Part shown: positions 44,389 to 54,968 of the stretch, in pieces
Layout of the letters: every line of letters starts with the position of its first letter
Numbering within the stretch: position 1 is the stretch's first letter
Assembly (NCBI GenBank): GCA_963580285.1
Contig: OY757011.1
Coordinates: 99,007,728 to 99,071,727 of the forward strand
Reading direction: 5' to 3'
Source: Lucinisca nassula
Taxonomy: Eukaryota > Mollusca > Bivalvia > Lucinida > Lucinidae
DNA length: 64,000 nucleotides
Position numbers and translations under genes: made by a program
Notes under the pieces: generated by a model
What the model saw: the letters and a program-made list of their open reading frames with translations, nothing else
Database searches by the model: none
Told to the model about the DNA's origin: nothing

Positions 44389-44660
44389 TTTTGTTTGTTT
44401 GAATTGGGGCTTAACGTCCCAGTCAACACTATGTAGGCCATTCTGGAGATGTTGCTTCCAATTTTGTGGGACTTTTACCCGACACTGAGGTGAAATGACT
44501 TCTCAAGCCCTGTCGCCCATTGAAACCAATAGGGTTCATAAGCATGGACGGTCCGACTCGTGGCCACCGCTTTGCCTTGGCAGGCTTAGATCCTCTAAGC
44601 AGTTTACCAGTACTCATGTGCGGGTCGGGAAGCATCATGCAGCCCATATATTTCTTCAAG
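44389..44660 (-). mobile_element. SINE-B copy
   Basis: Tail GGGACGTTAAGCCCCAATTC on the minus strand and head near CTTGAAGAAATATATGGGC. Flanked by a long direct repeat GTTACCGTTTACATACTTCA (44361 and 44671). Confidence 0.7.
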
Positions 44661-44699
44661 GATTGCGTTTGTTACCGTTTACATACTTCATATAAGTTG

Positions 44700-44945
44700 T
44701 TTGGTTTCAGTCCGGGTTTAACGTCCCCGTCAACAATATTTAGGTAATTTTGGAGACGTTCCAATTTTGTGGGACTTTTACCCCACACTGAGGTGAAATG
44801 ACATCTCAAGGCCTGCCGCCCAATGAAACCGGAAGGCTTATATGCACTGGACGGTCTGACTCACACAGTTTTGCCTGGTTTACCAGTTCCTTGTGTGATC
44901 AATTTCGGCTCTGCTTGGAAGCACCATGCAGCCCAATCTATTTCT
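44700..44945 (-). mobile_element. SINE-B copy, second, next to the gene
   Basis: Adjacent, more diverged copy (tail GGGACGTTAAACCCGGACTG). Its head runs into a G-rich run at 44947-44985. The ORF that starts at 44798 is the antisense of this SINE and only becomes real coding sequence further downstream. Confidence 0.65.
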
Positions 44946-45142
44946 CGGCGGGGGTGGGTTGGGGGGGGGGGGGGGGCGGGGGTGACGAACATTTAAGTGA
45001 AAAGTATATGTTTATGTCCAGTCTTAATATCTCTTCCAGTTTACCTATTCATCGATTTGGAGCAGAGTACTGGGCAAGGGATCCTTTCATGTATGTTAAA
45101 CGTCTTTCGAGCTGTTTCTCCGAGTTTTGGCTTTGTTTGACA

Positions 45143-45355
45143 ATGCTTGCTGTTCAACCGAAATGTTTTGAAGAGTTTAACGATGGCGAATTAGATTTCG
45201 AAGACCGGATCCAAAATGCATATTTAGAGTCTATTGAGAAACAGTCATATTTACCATTGGTAAAACAAGAGCTTCAGTGTAAAATTCAGTATGAACGGTT
45301 GCTAAGAGGAGAACCAGAACTAATATTAGAAGAGGAATCAAAGAAAGATTATGAG
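45143..45355 (+). CDS. bZIP gene exon 1
   Basis: 71 codons, acidic N-terminal region ending EEESKKDYE. Donor GAG|GTATGA at 45356. The frame would stop three bases into the intron, which supports the splice. Confidence 0.8.
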
Positions 45356-46752
45356 GTATGATCCCAACAGGCACATGACGTAATTGTGACGTCACATCAA
45401 CGTCTGTACCACGTCATGACGTTTATGCAACGTCAAATCTACAGCGGTGCGCACCGACGTTGATTTGACGTTGCCCTTGTGACGTGTGCCTGCCAGCAGG
45501 CACATGACGTAATTGTGACGTCACATCAACGTCGATGTAACGTTATGACGTTAATACAACGCCACATCTACGTCGTTGATGTGACGTTACCGAAGCGACG
45601 TGGGCCTACTGGGTTTTTGGTGGAATGGATACATATAACTTATTCATAGGTTATTGCCTTTATATTGTGAAATATTCGGGGTCGAGTTCACATGGCGAAG
45701 GCTGCCCCAGCTTGATAGTGCAACTCCGCCATATGAACTAGTTCCGAATATTTTACAATTGGAGCGTAGCTGTTGCAGCGTAGCTACAGTGAGATGAGTA
45801 GTGATTTCTGCACTACTTTCGGTGTTACTGCATATAACCCAATCACCAGTGAAAACATAGTACCCCGCGTTAACATAGTATATTATTACGCCGTGCGGTA
45901 TCTTCTTATAGACTGCTTCACAGACCACCTATTTCAAACAAAATAGATGAATATTTTTAATAGATGAACTGTGTAGCAGTCCAATCTTTTTATAGTTCAG
46001 TTCATATAACCCAGTTTACAGCCCATTTGTACCATAAAAGCCCAAACCTGGCAACTTGCAAACAGGACAAACCCAGATCAGATACCACAGAACGCGGAGT
46101 CTCAATATGACCTGCACTGCATACTTATAAAAAGGTTCAGCCATTTTTGCCAAATATTTCGTGGAAGCAACAACCTGACATTCCTGAATTTAAAATGAAC
46201 TCATTCCATACTAATATAATGTGTTGAGGATTCCATTCGTTTAAAATGGGGTAAAAGTACGCAGTGTGGCTCGATAATGTATTACCAAAATAAGACAGTT
46301 GAATGAGTTTGGACAGGTGCACGTCAAGGCTAACACTGTAAGCAGTAAATTTTGCAGTTTAGACACAGATGAGACGCCACTTATTGTAGCGTCTGATCTG
46401 GGTCTGCTATGTTTGTCCCTAAAAAGGCTACTAGACATATACTCAGAGTATGGGTTAATGTGTGTGTGTGTGTGTGGGGGGGGGGGGTGGCAATGTTACT
46501 TTTTAAAGCGACCTGTCTGCGTCCTAGGCATGTGACCATTAATAAAGCAAATTATCAGCTCAGACGCAAGTTCGATACCTGCCGAGTTCGGCAACATTCT
46601 TTCCAGGAGATTGATCGTGACACCTGTTCCACAGTGATTCTATCCCTTTCGTACACTTATAAAGTCTATTGAAATGAGACTTTATTATTAAGTAATCCTT
46701 AGATGAATAAAATATACCCCTTCCCTTGTTCCCCTTACTAATTAAATATATA

Positions 46753-46833
<81 letters not shown>

Positions 46834-49800
46834 AGCCCTATTTCAACACAGCATAAAATAAAATCTAGCCGGGCATGATGGCATTAGATAAAATGTGGCA
46901 AGCATGGACAAAACCATTAATATCTAGGACTGATATCAGTATATCCCTTTCGCTGATTCAAGAAGGGCAGTTGTTGGTTTCCGGTAAAAGACTGTGCACT
47001 GTGCTGTATTGACAATTCAGCAAAAGAAATTGCCTTAATGCCAGATCATTTCATAAATGGCCTCGTCGAGGCAATTTATTTTTATATAATAATAACGGAG
47101 TATAATGTCTAAACCTCTTCAAATATTCCTATGGATTGATATTGACAATAACTAACCAATGAAACTGTCGTATGCAAGATCACTTCATAAATGGCCTCGC
47201 CGATGCAATATATGTTTAGAAAAATGTTAACAGAGTATAATGTTCAAACCTCTCTGAATATTCCGATCGCTTTTGGCATTCGGATTGATATTGACAATAC
47301 CTAACCCATGAGGCTGTTTTATGCAAGATTACTTTATGAATGGCCTCGCCCAGGCAAAATTATATAAAAAATGAATACAGAGTATAACATCTAAACCCGG
47401 CTTTGATCATTTTCGGCATATAGGTTGATATTGACAATACATAACCCGCAAAATTGCCTTATGCCAAATTACTTTACAAACGGCCTCGCCTAAGCAAACT
47501 GAAAAATTATTTCGAAGTGTAACTTCTAATCTACTTGGAATATTTTTGACAACTGTTAGCATACAAATAGATGATGTACAGATCTAACCAACGAGATTCC
47601 TGAATGCCCAATTTCTTTAGTTTAGCCTCGGCAAGGTAAAAAATTCATCCACTGACACGGTCGTATAACTTTCAAACCGACGGGTATATTTTTATAATGT
47701 TTTGCATGCAGATCAAGCTAATGATATTGTCTAATGCCAGATAGCTTTATAAACACCCTCACCGAGGCAATTTTTAAAGACTGATTACGGATGTATAGCT
47801 TATAAACTGCTGGGAAAATTATGCTAATTTTTCACATGTAGATAAACATCATCAAGACGTAACAAAGGAGAATGTCTAATGCAAGATAAATAACCTCCCC
47901 AAGGTAATTTTTCAAAAACTGATTACATAAAATAACTTTAAAGTCGCCAAACAATTTCGCGAGCCACAGTCATTGCATGAACTATAGCTCAGCAGAAATC
48001 TTCAAGTAAACTGTAGAACTGCATTGTTGCTGTATTGCTCAAAACATTAATTGTGGGTATTTGATAAAACTGCCTCGTCAAGGCGGTTCAATCAAGTCCC
48101 CGCCATCAATGTTTTCAGCAGAGATAAGAAAATATCACAATTTTGTATCTTAAAATTTCCATTTTTTTTTTTTGCCGAAAAATTGACAATGTATTTGTAT
48201 AGGCGTGTTTTCGTGATGGTTGTTGCGGGGTCTACACCTTAGCGTGAGTTGATTTTAATATAGGTCTTGTTGCTTTAACACGACTCCTGGCAAAGAATAG
48301 CTTCAAACATCTATGTTCATTGGATCAATATGAGCCTGAATTAATACGAAGATGGCCGATATTCCCATATTTGATAAAGGGCCGCAACTAATGTTGTGAG
48401 AACTTGTGGCCAAGCCCCATTGCTCATTTTGATGCAATTACATATGTTTAAACTCTAATAAAAACCTTTAAAAATCTTCTCCTTAGGAACCAAATGGCGG
48501 ATGACCTTGGACTGGGTATGCAGCATTGGGGACTCAGTCCCTGTCAAGATTGTCCAAAATAGTGGTATTTGGTTCACCTTGACCTATTCTACATCAAGGC
48601 AAACCAATGGATTTTCCGATTCTGTATTTTAACCCATTTGGTACCGGAAACCCCAAAAGGGGTAAGTGGCAAAAAGTGCAGGCCCAGATTCGACGACGCA
48701 GAACGCGGCGGCTGATCAGGGCCAACATTGTTTGCAAAAAGTTAAGCCATTTTCCAAATAAATTTTGAAGAAAACACAACCTGACACTCCCAGATTTTGA
48801 AATGGACTCCTGCTATATATAAGGAGGAAGATTCCATTTGGTACAAAAAGGGTTAATGCCCGTTGTGGCATCCGAGTTGATATATTCAGTAGACTGTATT
48901 CAGTAAGCTGAATTGAAGCTGAATTCAAGTTTATCAATTCCAAAGGTCAATGCCATTTACAGACCCTTGTCCTGGATGGCTCAGATTCAGTATATTTTTA
49001 TCTTCCTCTTCACTAAAACTGCAGGGCTGATTTCCTCTTCACTAAAACTACAGGGCTGATCGAAACAAAACTACTTGTGGCTCTTTTATGGGATGGGACA
49101 ATCGAAATTCATGCGTAGGATTGGATTCACATTTCAAAGATGGTCGACATGCCCATGTATGGCAACGACCTTTTGGAAATCTTCTTCCCAGGAACCAAAT
49201 CGTTATGTGAACAAGTCCGTGATATGAATACTCCATACACTCCACTTTATATAAAGACAACAAGGGTTCAAGGGGGTATTAATTATCTTTCTTATTTCTG
49301 CTCCAAGACATAGGTTGTGTTACTCGTTAGAACCGCCTCAATGAGGCGGTTCTTACGAGCACTCACAACCTATGGCTGCAGTATAAATAATAAAATTTAT
49401 CACGGATTTTCATAAAAAAGTAGCCATTTTGGAGATGTGAAAAATGCACTATGTCGCACGGATGTGTTATCGTAATGTGACCATTGCCTGACATTGACCT
49501 ATTTTACGTCCGGTCGAATTTGCTTAAACATTTGTATTGAAACAAGGCCAACCAATGGTATATTAATGTCTGTTATGGCATCCGAAGTGATAAATTCAGT
49601 TTGCTGAATTTAAGCAATGAATTAAAATGAATCAATTTCAAAGGCCAATACCATTTACTGACCTCTGTCCTGGATGGCTCAGATTCATTATTTTCATATT
49701 TTTTTATCTCCGTCCTCACCAAAACATGCTGGGCTGATCGAAACAAAATTACACGTGGATCTTTTATGGGATAAGACAATGAAAATGTTTGCGTAGGATT

Positions 49801-52800
49801 GGAGTCACATAACAAAAATGACCGCCATGCCCATTTATGGTAAAGAGCCTTGGGAACTATTCTTCTCAGGAACCATATGGCCGATGACCCTAAAACTTTG
49901 AGTTTGCGTTCTACAAGATTTCTTTCAATGATGACCTTTAGTTGACCTAAGCCAAAGGTCTAATGTCAAGGTTTAATTTGGCCACTTAGACATTTGTATG
50001 GAAACAAGGCAAACCAGTTCTGTTTTTATTCTGTTGTAGCATATGGCATCAGAATTGATATTTGCTGTCAGTTTAATCTCTTTCTCTACTTAACCAAAAG
50101 AACCAAATGGCTGGGCTGATTGACAAACAGATTACATATGGAGCCTTCATGGGATCAGGCAATGAACATTTAATTGTGGGATTGCAGTCACAACCACAAA
50201 TTGGTGGCAATATCCATTTAGGGTAAAACCCCTTTATAAATCTTCATTTCAGGAACCAAATGGCTAATTGCCCTCGAAACTTATATGCAGTATTGGGGAC
50301 TCGGGCCCTACAAAGTTACATCAAATGAAGTTGACGCTTTTTGCTTAAAGGTCATAGTTGGTCATTAGGCGTTTGTAATTTGAAAAAAAGGCAAACCAGT
50401 GGACATTTCTTCTTTTCTTGTAGCCTATAGCTGGCATCATATTTATATTTGTAACTAGCTGAATGGAAGTTTATAATTATGGCCAAGACGGCTATCATGT
50501 CTAGGTCAAGGTCATTTATTGATCTTTATGCTGGTTGGCTCAGATCCAGCATTTTTATCTTTTTACTTACTTGAACTGCTGGACTGAGTGAAATCAAATT
50601 GCATGTGAAGCCTTTATTGGATGAGCCAATGAACATTTAATTGCGGGACTGCATTCATGTAACCAAGATGGCTGCAATGCCAATTTGTAGTAACAACCGT
50701 TATAAATCTTTTTTCTCAGATACCAAATGACTGCTCTTATGGTATAAAAAGGACTTGAAACCCTTCATATTAGGATCTGAAAGCCCTATGCCATTGAAAC
50801 TTGGTATGTAGCATTTGGACCTCTCGCACTACCAACCTTTGGTTAACCTTGACCTATATTACGTCACGGTGAAATGTCGACACCTTGGCATTAAAAGTGG
50901 AAAAGGCAAAGCAGTGTATGGTTTTTTTACTCTATTGTAGCCTATGGCGTCAGATTTCTAAGTAATTTGGCATCAGTGACCCAAAAGCTGACCCCTACTT
51001 AGACCTTTTGATCCACCGTTGTTTGTTGAAAAACATAACTGCCAGGGGCAGGGCCAGTTTCTTCCACTTGCGCTCTGGTGAGCATAGTGGCCCATGGGCC
51101 TCATGTTTTGTTTCTAATAGCAATTAAATAAATAAATAATACATCCACTAATAATGATATAACTAATATATTACAACATGCAATAGATGGAAGTAATACT
51201 TATAAATTAATGCATATTATTTAATAGTTTAATCATTACGATATCACATCCGCGTGATATAGTGCATTTTTTCATGCCTCAAAAAAGGTTATGAAAATCT
51301 GTGATATTTTTCTTATTTATACCCCAAAAATAGGTTCTGGGTGCTCGTTAGAACCGCCTCATTGAGGCGGTTCTAACGAGTACCCACAACCTATGTCTTG
51401 GAACAGAAATAAGGAAAATGATGTTTACCCCCGTAAAGCCCACTTTTCCCTGCATAAAGTTGGGTTTAGGGGGCTCATTATTTCACGGACTTGTTCACGT
51501 GATGAAGTGCTCTAGACCAATACAAGTGAATGATTGTTTGTTTGATTTTAGGTTTAACGTCCCAGTCAACACTGTAAAGGTGATTGTGAAGACGTTGCTT
51601 CCAATTTTGTGGGACTTTAACCCGACATGGATGACATTTGAGATAAAATGACATCTAAAGCCCTGCCTACCAATGAAACCAATCGGATTTATAAGCATGG
51701 ATGGTCCGACTCGCACCGCTTTTCCTGGGCAAGTAAGTAGCTTACCAGTACTCGTGTACGGTCAGATTCAGCTCTACGTGGAAGCATCATGCAGCCCATC
51801 TGTTTCTTAAAGCCCCGATGGGCGGGGGCCTATTTAATTGTTTAATAATTGCTCTAGACCAATACAAGTGAATGATAAAATGTTTCTAAAAATAGTCTTT
51901 TATGGTCGATACAGCTGACGGAAGAGGAGATACAGAAAAGAAATGCTAGACTGGAGCAAAATCGGCGGTCAGCACTTCGCTCCCGGAGAAGGTCGAAAGA
52001 AAAGGAAGAAACGCTTAAGCAGGTTCGTGTTAATCACGAATACACATTACGAAAACACGTCTATACAACTACATTGTAAATATTACTACAGAAAAATGAA
52101 AATTTTCAGATGAAAACTTGTAATGTTTTTCTTATCTCTGCTCAAAATATAGAATGTGGGCACTCGTAAGAACCGCTTCATCGAGGCGGTTCTTATGAGT
52201 ACCTACAGTCTATATTTTAGAGCAGAAATAAGAAAAATAAGGTTTACCTCTGTAAATACCAGTTTTACTATATAAAATTGGGGTTCAAAGGGTCAGAATT
52301 ATATAGGTGTGTTTTTGTGATAAAACACGCCTGTATAATTCTGAGCCCCTTATACCACACTTTCATATAGCAAAACTGTCGTTTACAGGGGTAAGCCTGA
52401 TTTTTTTTCTTATTTCTGCTCTAAAATAGAGAGTGTGTGTATCCGTTAGAACCGCCTCGATGATGTGGTTCTAACGAGTACCCACAATCTATATTTTGAG
52501 CAGAAATAAGAAAACACATCATAATGTTTCATCTGAATATTTTCATTTTTTTTTTCGGTTGGCAGTAAAATTTACAATGCATTGGAATAGTCGTGTTTGC
52601 GTAATGTGTTTCGTGTTTTAACCCTTAAGTCGCCGAGAAAAACTACATCTGAAATTTGTCGTCTGCTTGTCGTCTGCTGATTTTTTTAATTTTATTTTGC
52701 AAACTTTTTATTTTATTTTTTTTTACATACAGGCTAACAGCGCGGGCCCAGATCAGACTGCTCCTGCAGGAGCAGTCTGATCCGAGTCTACACTGTTTGC

Positions 52801-53240
52801 AAAAATGACTTTTAAAGTAACCGGCAGACGACAAAGCAGACGACAACTATCGTGATTAGCGTCTTATGGGCGAAAAGATTGTCATTAGGTTATTTGTCGG
52901 CTGTACTTTTCAAGGCCATCTATTTCTATATTTATTTAAGATTTGAGTTACGAAATTTTCATCTATTTATAAATATCTAACTGAGAATTTTATAAACATC
53001 TAACAGAGTAGCCATTACTATAAAACACACGTGCGACATAGTGCATTTTTAACATCTCCAAAATGGCTACTTTTCTGATGAAAATTTATGATATTTTTTT
53101 CTTATTTTTACCGCAAAAATAGGTTGTGCTGCGGTTCTAACGAGGAGAATAAATAATGTATGTCCCAGTAAACCCCAGTTTTCTCTATATAAAGTGGGGT
53201 TTAGGGGGATATGTATTTCACGGACTTGTTTATTTTACAC

Positions 53241-53319
<79 letters not shown>

Positions 53320-54330
53320 GGAACGTCCTTCTTGAGTAGCATCTAATGAGTACCCACTTTGGCGGGATGGAGTAACGCCATAAGGACGTTCATGTGAATG
53401 CATTTTTGTGGAAAATTTGTCAAATTTAAACGCGATAAATCCAATTTAAAATGGTCATATGAAAAACAGAATCTTACATTCGTGGTCTTTTCATATGAAT
53501 TGACCACGAGTATAAGAGCTCTATATACGCCACAGCATGTAGCGTTTGATTAGATCTACACCTCTCCCTTCAAATAGTTGAATGAACACAGCAGACAAAC
53601 GTCGCGCGGGCAACGCCAAATCAACGTCGGTTCAACGTCACGACGCTGCACAGACGCTGATGTGAGGTTGCATAAATGTCATGAGGTTGCACCGACGTTG
53701 ATGTGACGTCACAATTTCGTCATGTGCCTGCTGGAAACAGTCTGAGTCTCCGTTCAGGACCATTTTCCCAGCCTACACTCAAAGACATTCGACCCACCGG
53801 CCCTGATAGTACTTTGATTTACTATTGTCATGTGATATGCCATCAGCCCTGGTAGTACTTTGATTTAATATTGTCATGTGATATGCCATTAGTCCTGATA
53901 GTACTTTGATTTACTATTGTCATGTGGTATGCAAACAGCCCTGATAGTACTTTGATTTACTATTGTCATGTGATATGCCACCAGCCGTGATAGTACCTTG
54001 ATTTACTATTGTCATGTGATATGCCACCAGCCCTGATAGTACTTTGATTTACTATTGTCATGTGATATGCCATCAGTCCTGATAGTACTTTGATTTACTA
54101 TTGTCATGAATTGTTTGTTACTTAATGTTATTGTGCTATTTTGACAGAGAGTTGATCGCCTCTTCTTTGAGCATAGAAGACTTACAAAAGAAGTAAGAGA
54201 TCTGAAAGAAGAGAAAAAGATAACACTTGCAAAGTTAAAAGCACACCTTGGCACATGCAAGGACAAAACGAAGAGGGACCGATTGTCTCATCATTTAATC
54301 TTGCATTCAGACTGTACGGCGATAAAGTAG
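45143..54330 (+). CDS. ATF3/JDP2-like bZIP transcription factor (3 exons)
   Basis: Joined from 45143-45355, 51915-52022 and 54148-54330, all phase 0, GT-AG introns; predicted 167 aa (human ATF3 is 181, JDP2 163). A nuclear bZIP factor expected to dimerise and bind ATF/CRE or AP-1 sites. Seen: residues 36-48 SYLPLVKQELQCK match the ATF3 segment with a VKxE SUMO-type site. The basic region has the N-x2-S-A-x2-S-R-x-R signature. Leucines are spaced by seven at +18, +25, +32 and +39 from the basic-region Asn, with the first in exon 2 and the rest in exon 3. After the zipper comes HLGTC, like the HRPTC/HRPAC ending of ATF3/Fos. A 108-nt exon ending at this point is also the exon plan of Fos and ATF3 genes. 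Start chosen at 45143 because it gives ATF3-like spacing; an upstream in-frame Met at 45008 is possible. Upstream non-coding exons and the promoter were not identified. Confidence 0.85.
45366..45616. repeat. CRE-rich MITE pair in intron 1
   Basis: Two tandem ~120-bp units starting CAGGCACATGACGTAATTG, each with a perfect TGACGTCA (45387-45394, 45516-45523) and many ACGTC/ACGTT motifs. Outer ends CCAACAGGCACATGACG and CGACGTGGGCCTACTGGG are inverted. It starts about 10 bp into the intron. Confidence 0.7.
45617..46029. other. Intron 1, no recognisable feature
   Basis: Unique-looking intron sequence; no exon-like splice pair stands out. Confidence 0.35.
46030..46262 (+). mobile_element. Decayed copy of the TTAACCC MITE family
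   Basis: Shares CAGAACGCGG, CAGCCATTTTTGCCAAATA, CAACCTGACATTCC and AGGATTCCATT with 48633-48852, but both ends are worn. Confidence 0.5.
46263..46934. other. Intron 1; G run and (CT)n microsatellite
   Basis: A GTGTGTG plus 11-G tract lies at 46460-46488 and an uninterrupted (CT)n of ~76 bp at 46757-46832. Otherwise unassigned. Confidence 0.6.
46935..47010 (+). mobile_element. SINE-C core fragment
   Basis: CGCTGATTCAAGAAGGGCAG and GACTGTGCACTGTGCTG match the minus strand of 63240-63310. Head and tail are missing. Confidence 0.55.
47020..47990 (+). repeat. Tandem array with GCCTCGCCGAGGC hairpins
   Basis: About six diverged ~150-bp units: AATGGCCTCG(C/T)CGAGGCAA, GAGTATAATGTCTAAACC, GGATTGATATTGACAATA. 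A distant relative of the 40.2-42.1 kb array, which carries the same CCTCGCCGAGG hairpin. Confidence 0.55.
48020..48222 (-). mobile_element. CATYACG hairpin MITE, subfamily 1, partial
   Basis: Core with GGGTATTTGATAAAACTGCC and the right end TATAGGCGTGTTTTCGTGATG. The opposite end is absent. Confidence 0.55.
48633..48852. mobile_element. piggyBac-type MITE (TTAA-CCC ends)
   Basis: TTAA at 48629-48632 and 48853-48856. Ends CCCATTTGGTACC and GGTACAAAAAGGG. 220 bp, no ORF. The paralogous array unit at 49563-49590 shows the empty site ATTAATGTCTGTTATGGC, confirming insertion into TTAA. Confidence 0.7.
49202..49482 (+). mobile_element. CATYACG hairpin MITE, subfamily 2, intact
   Basis: Ends CGTTATGTGAACAAGTCCGTG and CACGGATGTGTTATCGTAATG. 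Core 49291-49392. Best reference for subfamily 2. Confidence 0.7.
51234..51506 (-). mobile_element. CATYACG hairpin MITE, subfamily 2
   Basis: Ends CATTACGATATCACATCCGCG and GGACTTGTTCACGTGATG. Core 51312-51412 around GAACCGCCTCATTGAGGCGG. Confidence 0.7.
51535..51849 (-). mobile_element. SINE-B with 27-bp target duplication
   Basis: Tail GGGACGTTAAACCTAAAATC on the minus strand, head CCCCCGCCCATCGGGGC. The direct repeat beginning TGCTCTAGACCAATACAAGT is at 51508-51534 and 51850-51876. It lies 65 bp before exon 2. Confidence 0.8.
51915..52022 (+). CDS. bZIP gene exon 2 (basic region)
   Basis: 108 nt, 36 codons, acceptor ATACAG and donor CAG|GTTCGT. It encodes the basic DNA-contacting region with core NRRSALRSRRR and the first zipper leucine (codon 52014-52016). 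Too short to appear in a simple ORF scan. Confidence 0.88.
52044..52322 (+). mobile_element. CATYACG hairpin MITE, subfamily 1
   Basis: Ends CATTACGAAAACACGTCTATA and TATAGGTGTGTTTTTGTGAT. Core 52132-52232 with arms around GAACCGCTTCATCGAGGCGG. Confidence 0.7.
52319..52605 (-). mobile_element. CATYACG hairpin MITE, subfamily 1, inverted neighbour
   Basis: Starts at the end of the previous copy (GTGATAAAACACGCCTGTATA) and runs in the opposite sense. Core 52405-52510. Confidence 0.65.
52656..52846. mobile_element. GTCGTCTGC palindromic MITE
   Basis: Ends TTGTCGTCTGCTTGTCGTCTGC-type and its complement at 52823-52846, each itself a short direct repeat. The centre holds a perfect 32-bp palindrome (52751-52782, GATCAGACTGCTCCTG and complement). 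Confidence 0.65.
53012..53233 (-). mobile_element. CATYACG MITE, subfamily 2, core deleted
   Basis: CATTACTATAAAACACACG end and CACGGACTTG end present. The central hairpin has been reduced to GGTTGTGCTGCGGTTCTAACG. Confidence 0.55.
53243..53319. repeat. (GT)n microsatellite in intron 2
   Basis: About 38 uninterrupted GT units. Confidence 0.95.
53440..53526. repeat. AGAGGATCTTACA-family foldback remnant
   Basis: AGAATCTTACATTCGTGGTC with CATATGAATTGACCACGAGT. A relative of 862-957. Confidence 0.45.
53585..53742. repeat. CRE-rich MITE, single copy in intron 2
   Basis: Inverted copy of the intron 1 unit: CAACGTCGGTTCAACGTC to TGACGTCACAATTTCGTCATG and GCCTGCTGG. TGACGTCA at 53704-53711. Confidence 0.65.
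53795..54112 (+). repeat. Intronic minisatellite, ~55-bp unit x 6
   Basis: Units CCTGATAGTACTTTGATTTA then CTATTGTCATGTGATATGCC, differing by one to three bases. The array stops about 35 bp before exon 3, where the branch point and polypyrimidine tract should lie. Confidence 0.85.
54148..54330 (+). CDS. bZIP gene exon 3 (leucine zipper, stop)
   Basis: Acceptor TTTTGACAG. 60 codons plus TAG at 54328-54330. Zipper leucines in RVDRLFFEHRRLTKEVRDL, then an LKAHLGTC end and a basic tail with a second Cys. No AATAAA is visible before the Polinton starts 310 bp downstream, so the poly-A site is unknown. Confidence 0.85.
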   Translation, partial: RVDRLFFEHRRLTKEVRDLKEEKKITLAKLKAHLGTCKDKTKRDRLSHHLILHSDCTAIK

Positions 54331-54643
54331 TTTGATGGGCACTTGCTTGTTATATCCACACGGAGCATCGGGTTTGGTTCAAATATTAATTAATCTGTAT
54401 GATTTTGTAAGTCTAGCGTCGCATGAAAGAGACATAAGCAAACAATGTTAACAATGTAGCCCCAGATTAGCTGTCGCGCAGTTAGCGGCGTCTGACCCGG
54501 ACCTACGCTGTTTTTGGTTACAGTAATACGCAATGTTATATCTGTAAATAACAGAAATTCTAACACAGCGCGCATAGATAGGCAATGGAAAATAACTTTG
54601 TTTTATTCTACAACAAACCACGGCAAGGAAGAACGTGACGAGT

Positions 54644-54968
54644 GTCGTCAGTAGTATAGGCGTCTCTTTGATGTTAATGACGTCACAAGATGGTCGACAA
54701 GATGGCCGCCATTTTGACCTTGGTTGACCCTCGATGACCTTGTGGGGGTGTCGCTGGATGAGCTTTGTGAGGTTTGAGGCCAAGATGGCCACCATAAGTC
54801 GGATGAGGTGACACGTTTAGTAGAAACGCCCTAGACAACGGGAAGGTAGCATCACGTCCTAGGGCACGGTGTCGCCGATAAATGGCGCTCCACATCCGTT
54901 TTGGGTATCTTTCTTCTTGGGTCATCCAAGCATTAATTAAGAATAGCGCCTCACATCCGTTTCGGGTA
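54644..54968 (+). repeat. Polinton left terminal inverted repeat
   Basis: Matches the reverse complement of 60835-61140, for example CATCCAAGCATTAATTAAGA (54924-54943) and CGGATGAGGTGACACGTTTA. It holds an extra ~22 bp near 54661-54682 that looks like a local duplication ending in TGACGTCA. Confidence 0.88.

Larger units (their letters stand above)
48290..51112 (+). mobile_element. AGCTCACC-related array element, diverged, with insertions
   Basis: Long diverged units with AGGAACCAAATGGC, GATGACCTTGAAACTT, GGTCAAGGTCATTTA and TCTTCTCAGGAACC. It ends GGTGAGCATAGTGGCCCATG GGCC and CATGTTTTG (3' hairpin 51089-51100), recognisable as the AGCTCACC-type 3' end. The 5' end is not seen. Interrupted by the MITEs at 48633-48852 and 49202-49482. 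Confidence 0.55.

Noticed and set aside
44798..45142. N-terminal extension of the bZIP ORF
   Set aside because: It reads through the antisense of a SINE and a G run; ATF3-like spacing supports the start at 45143.
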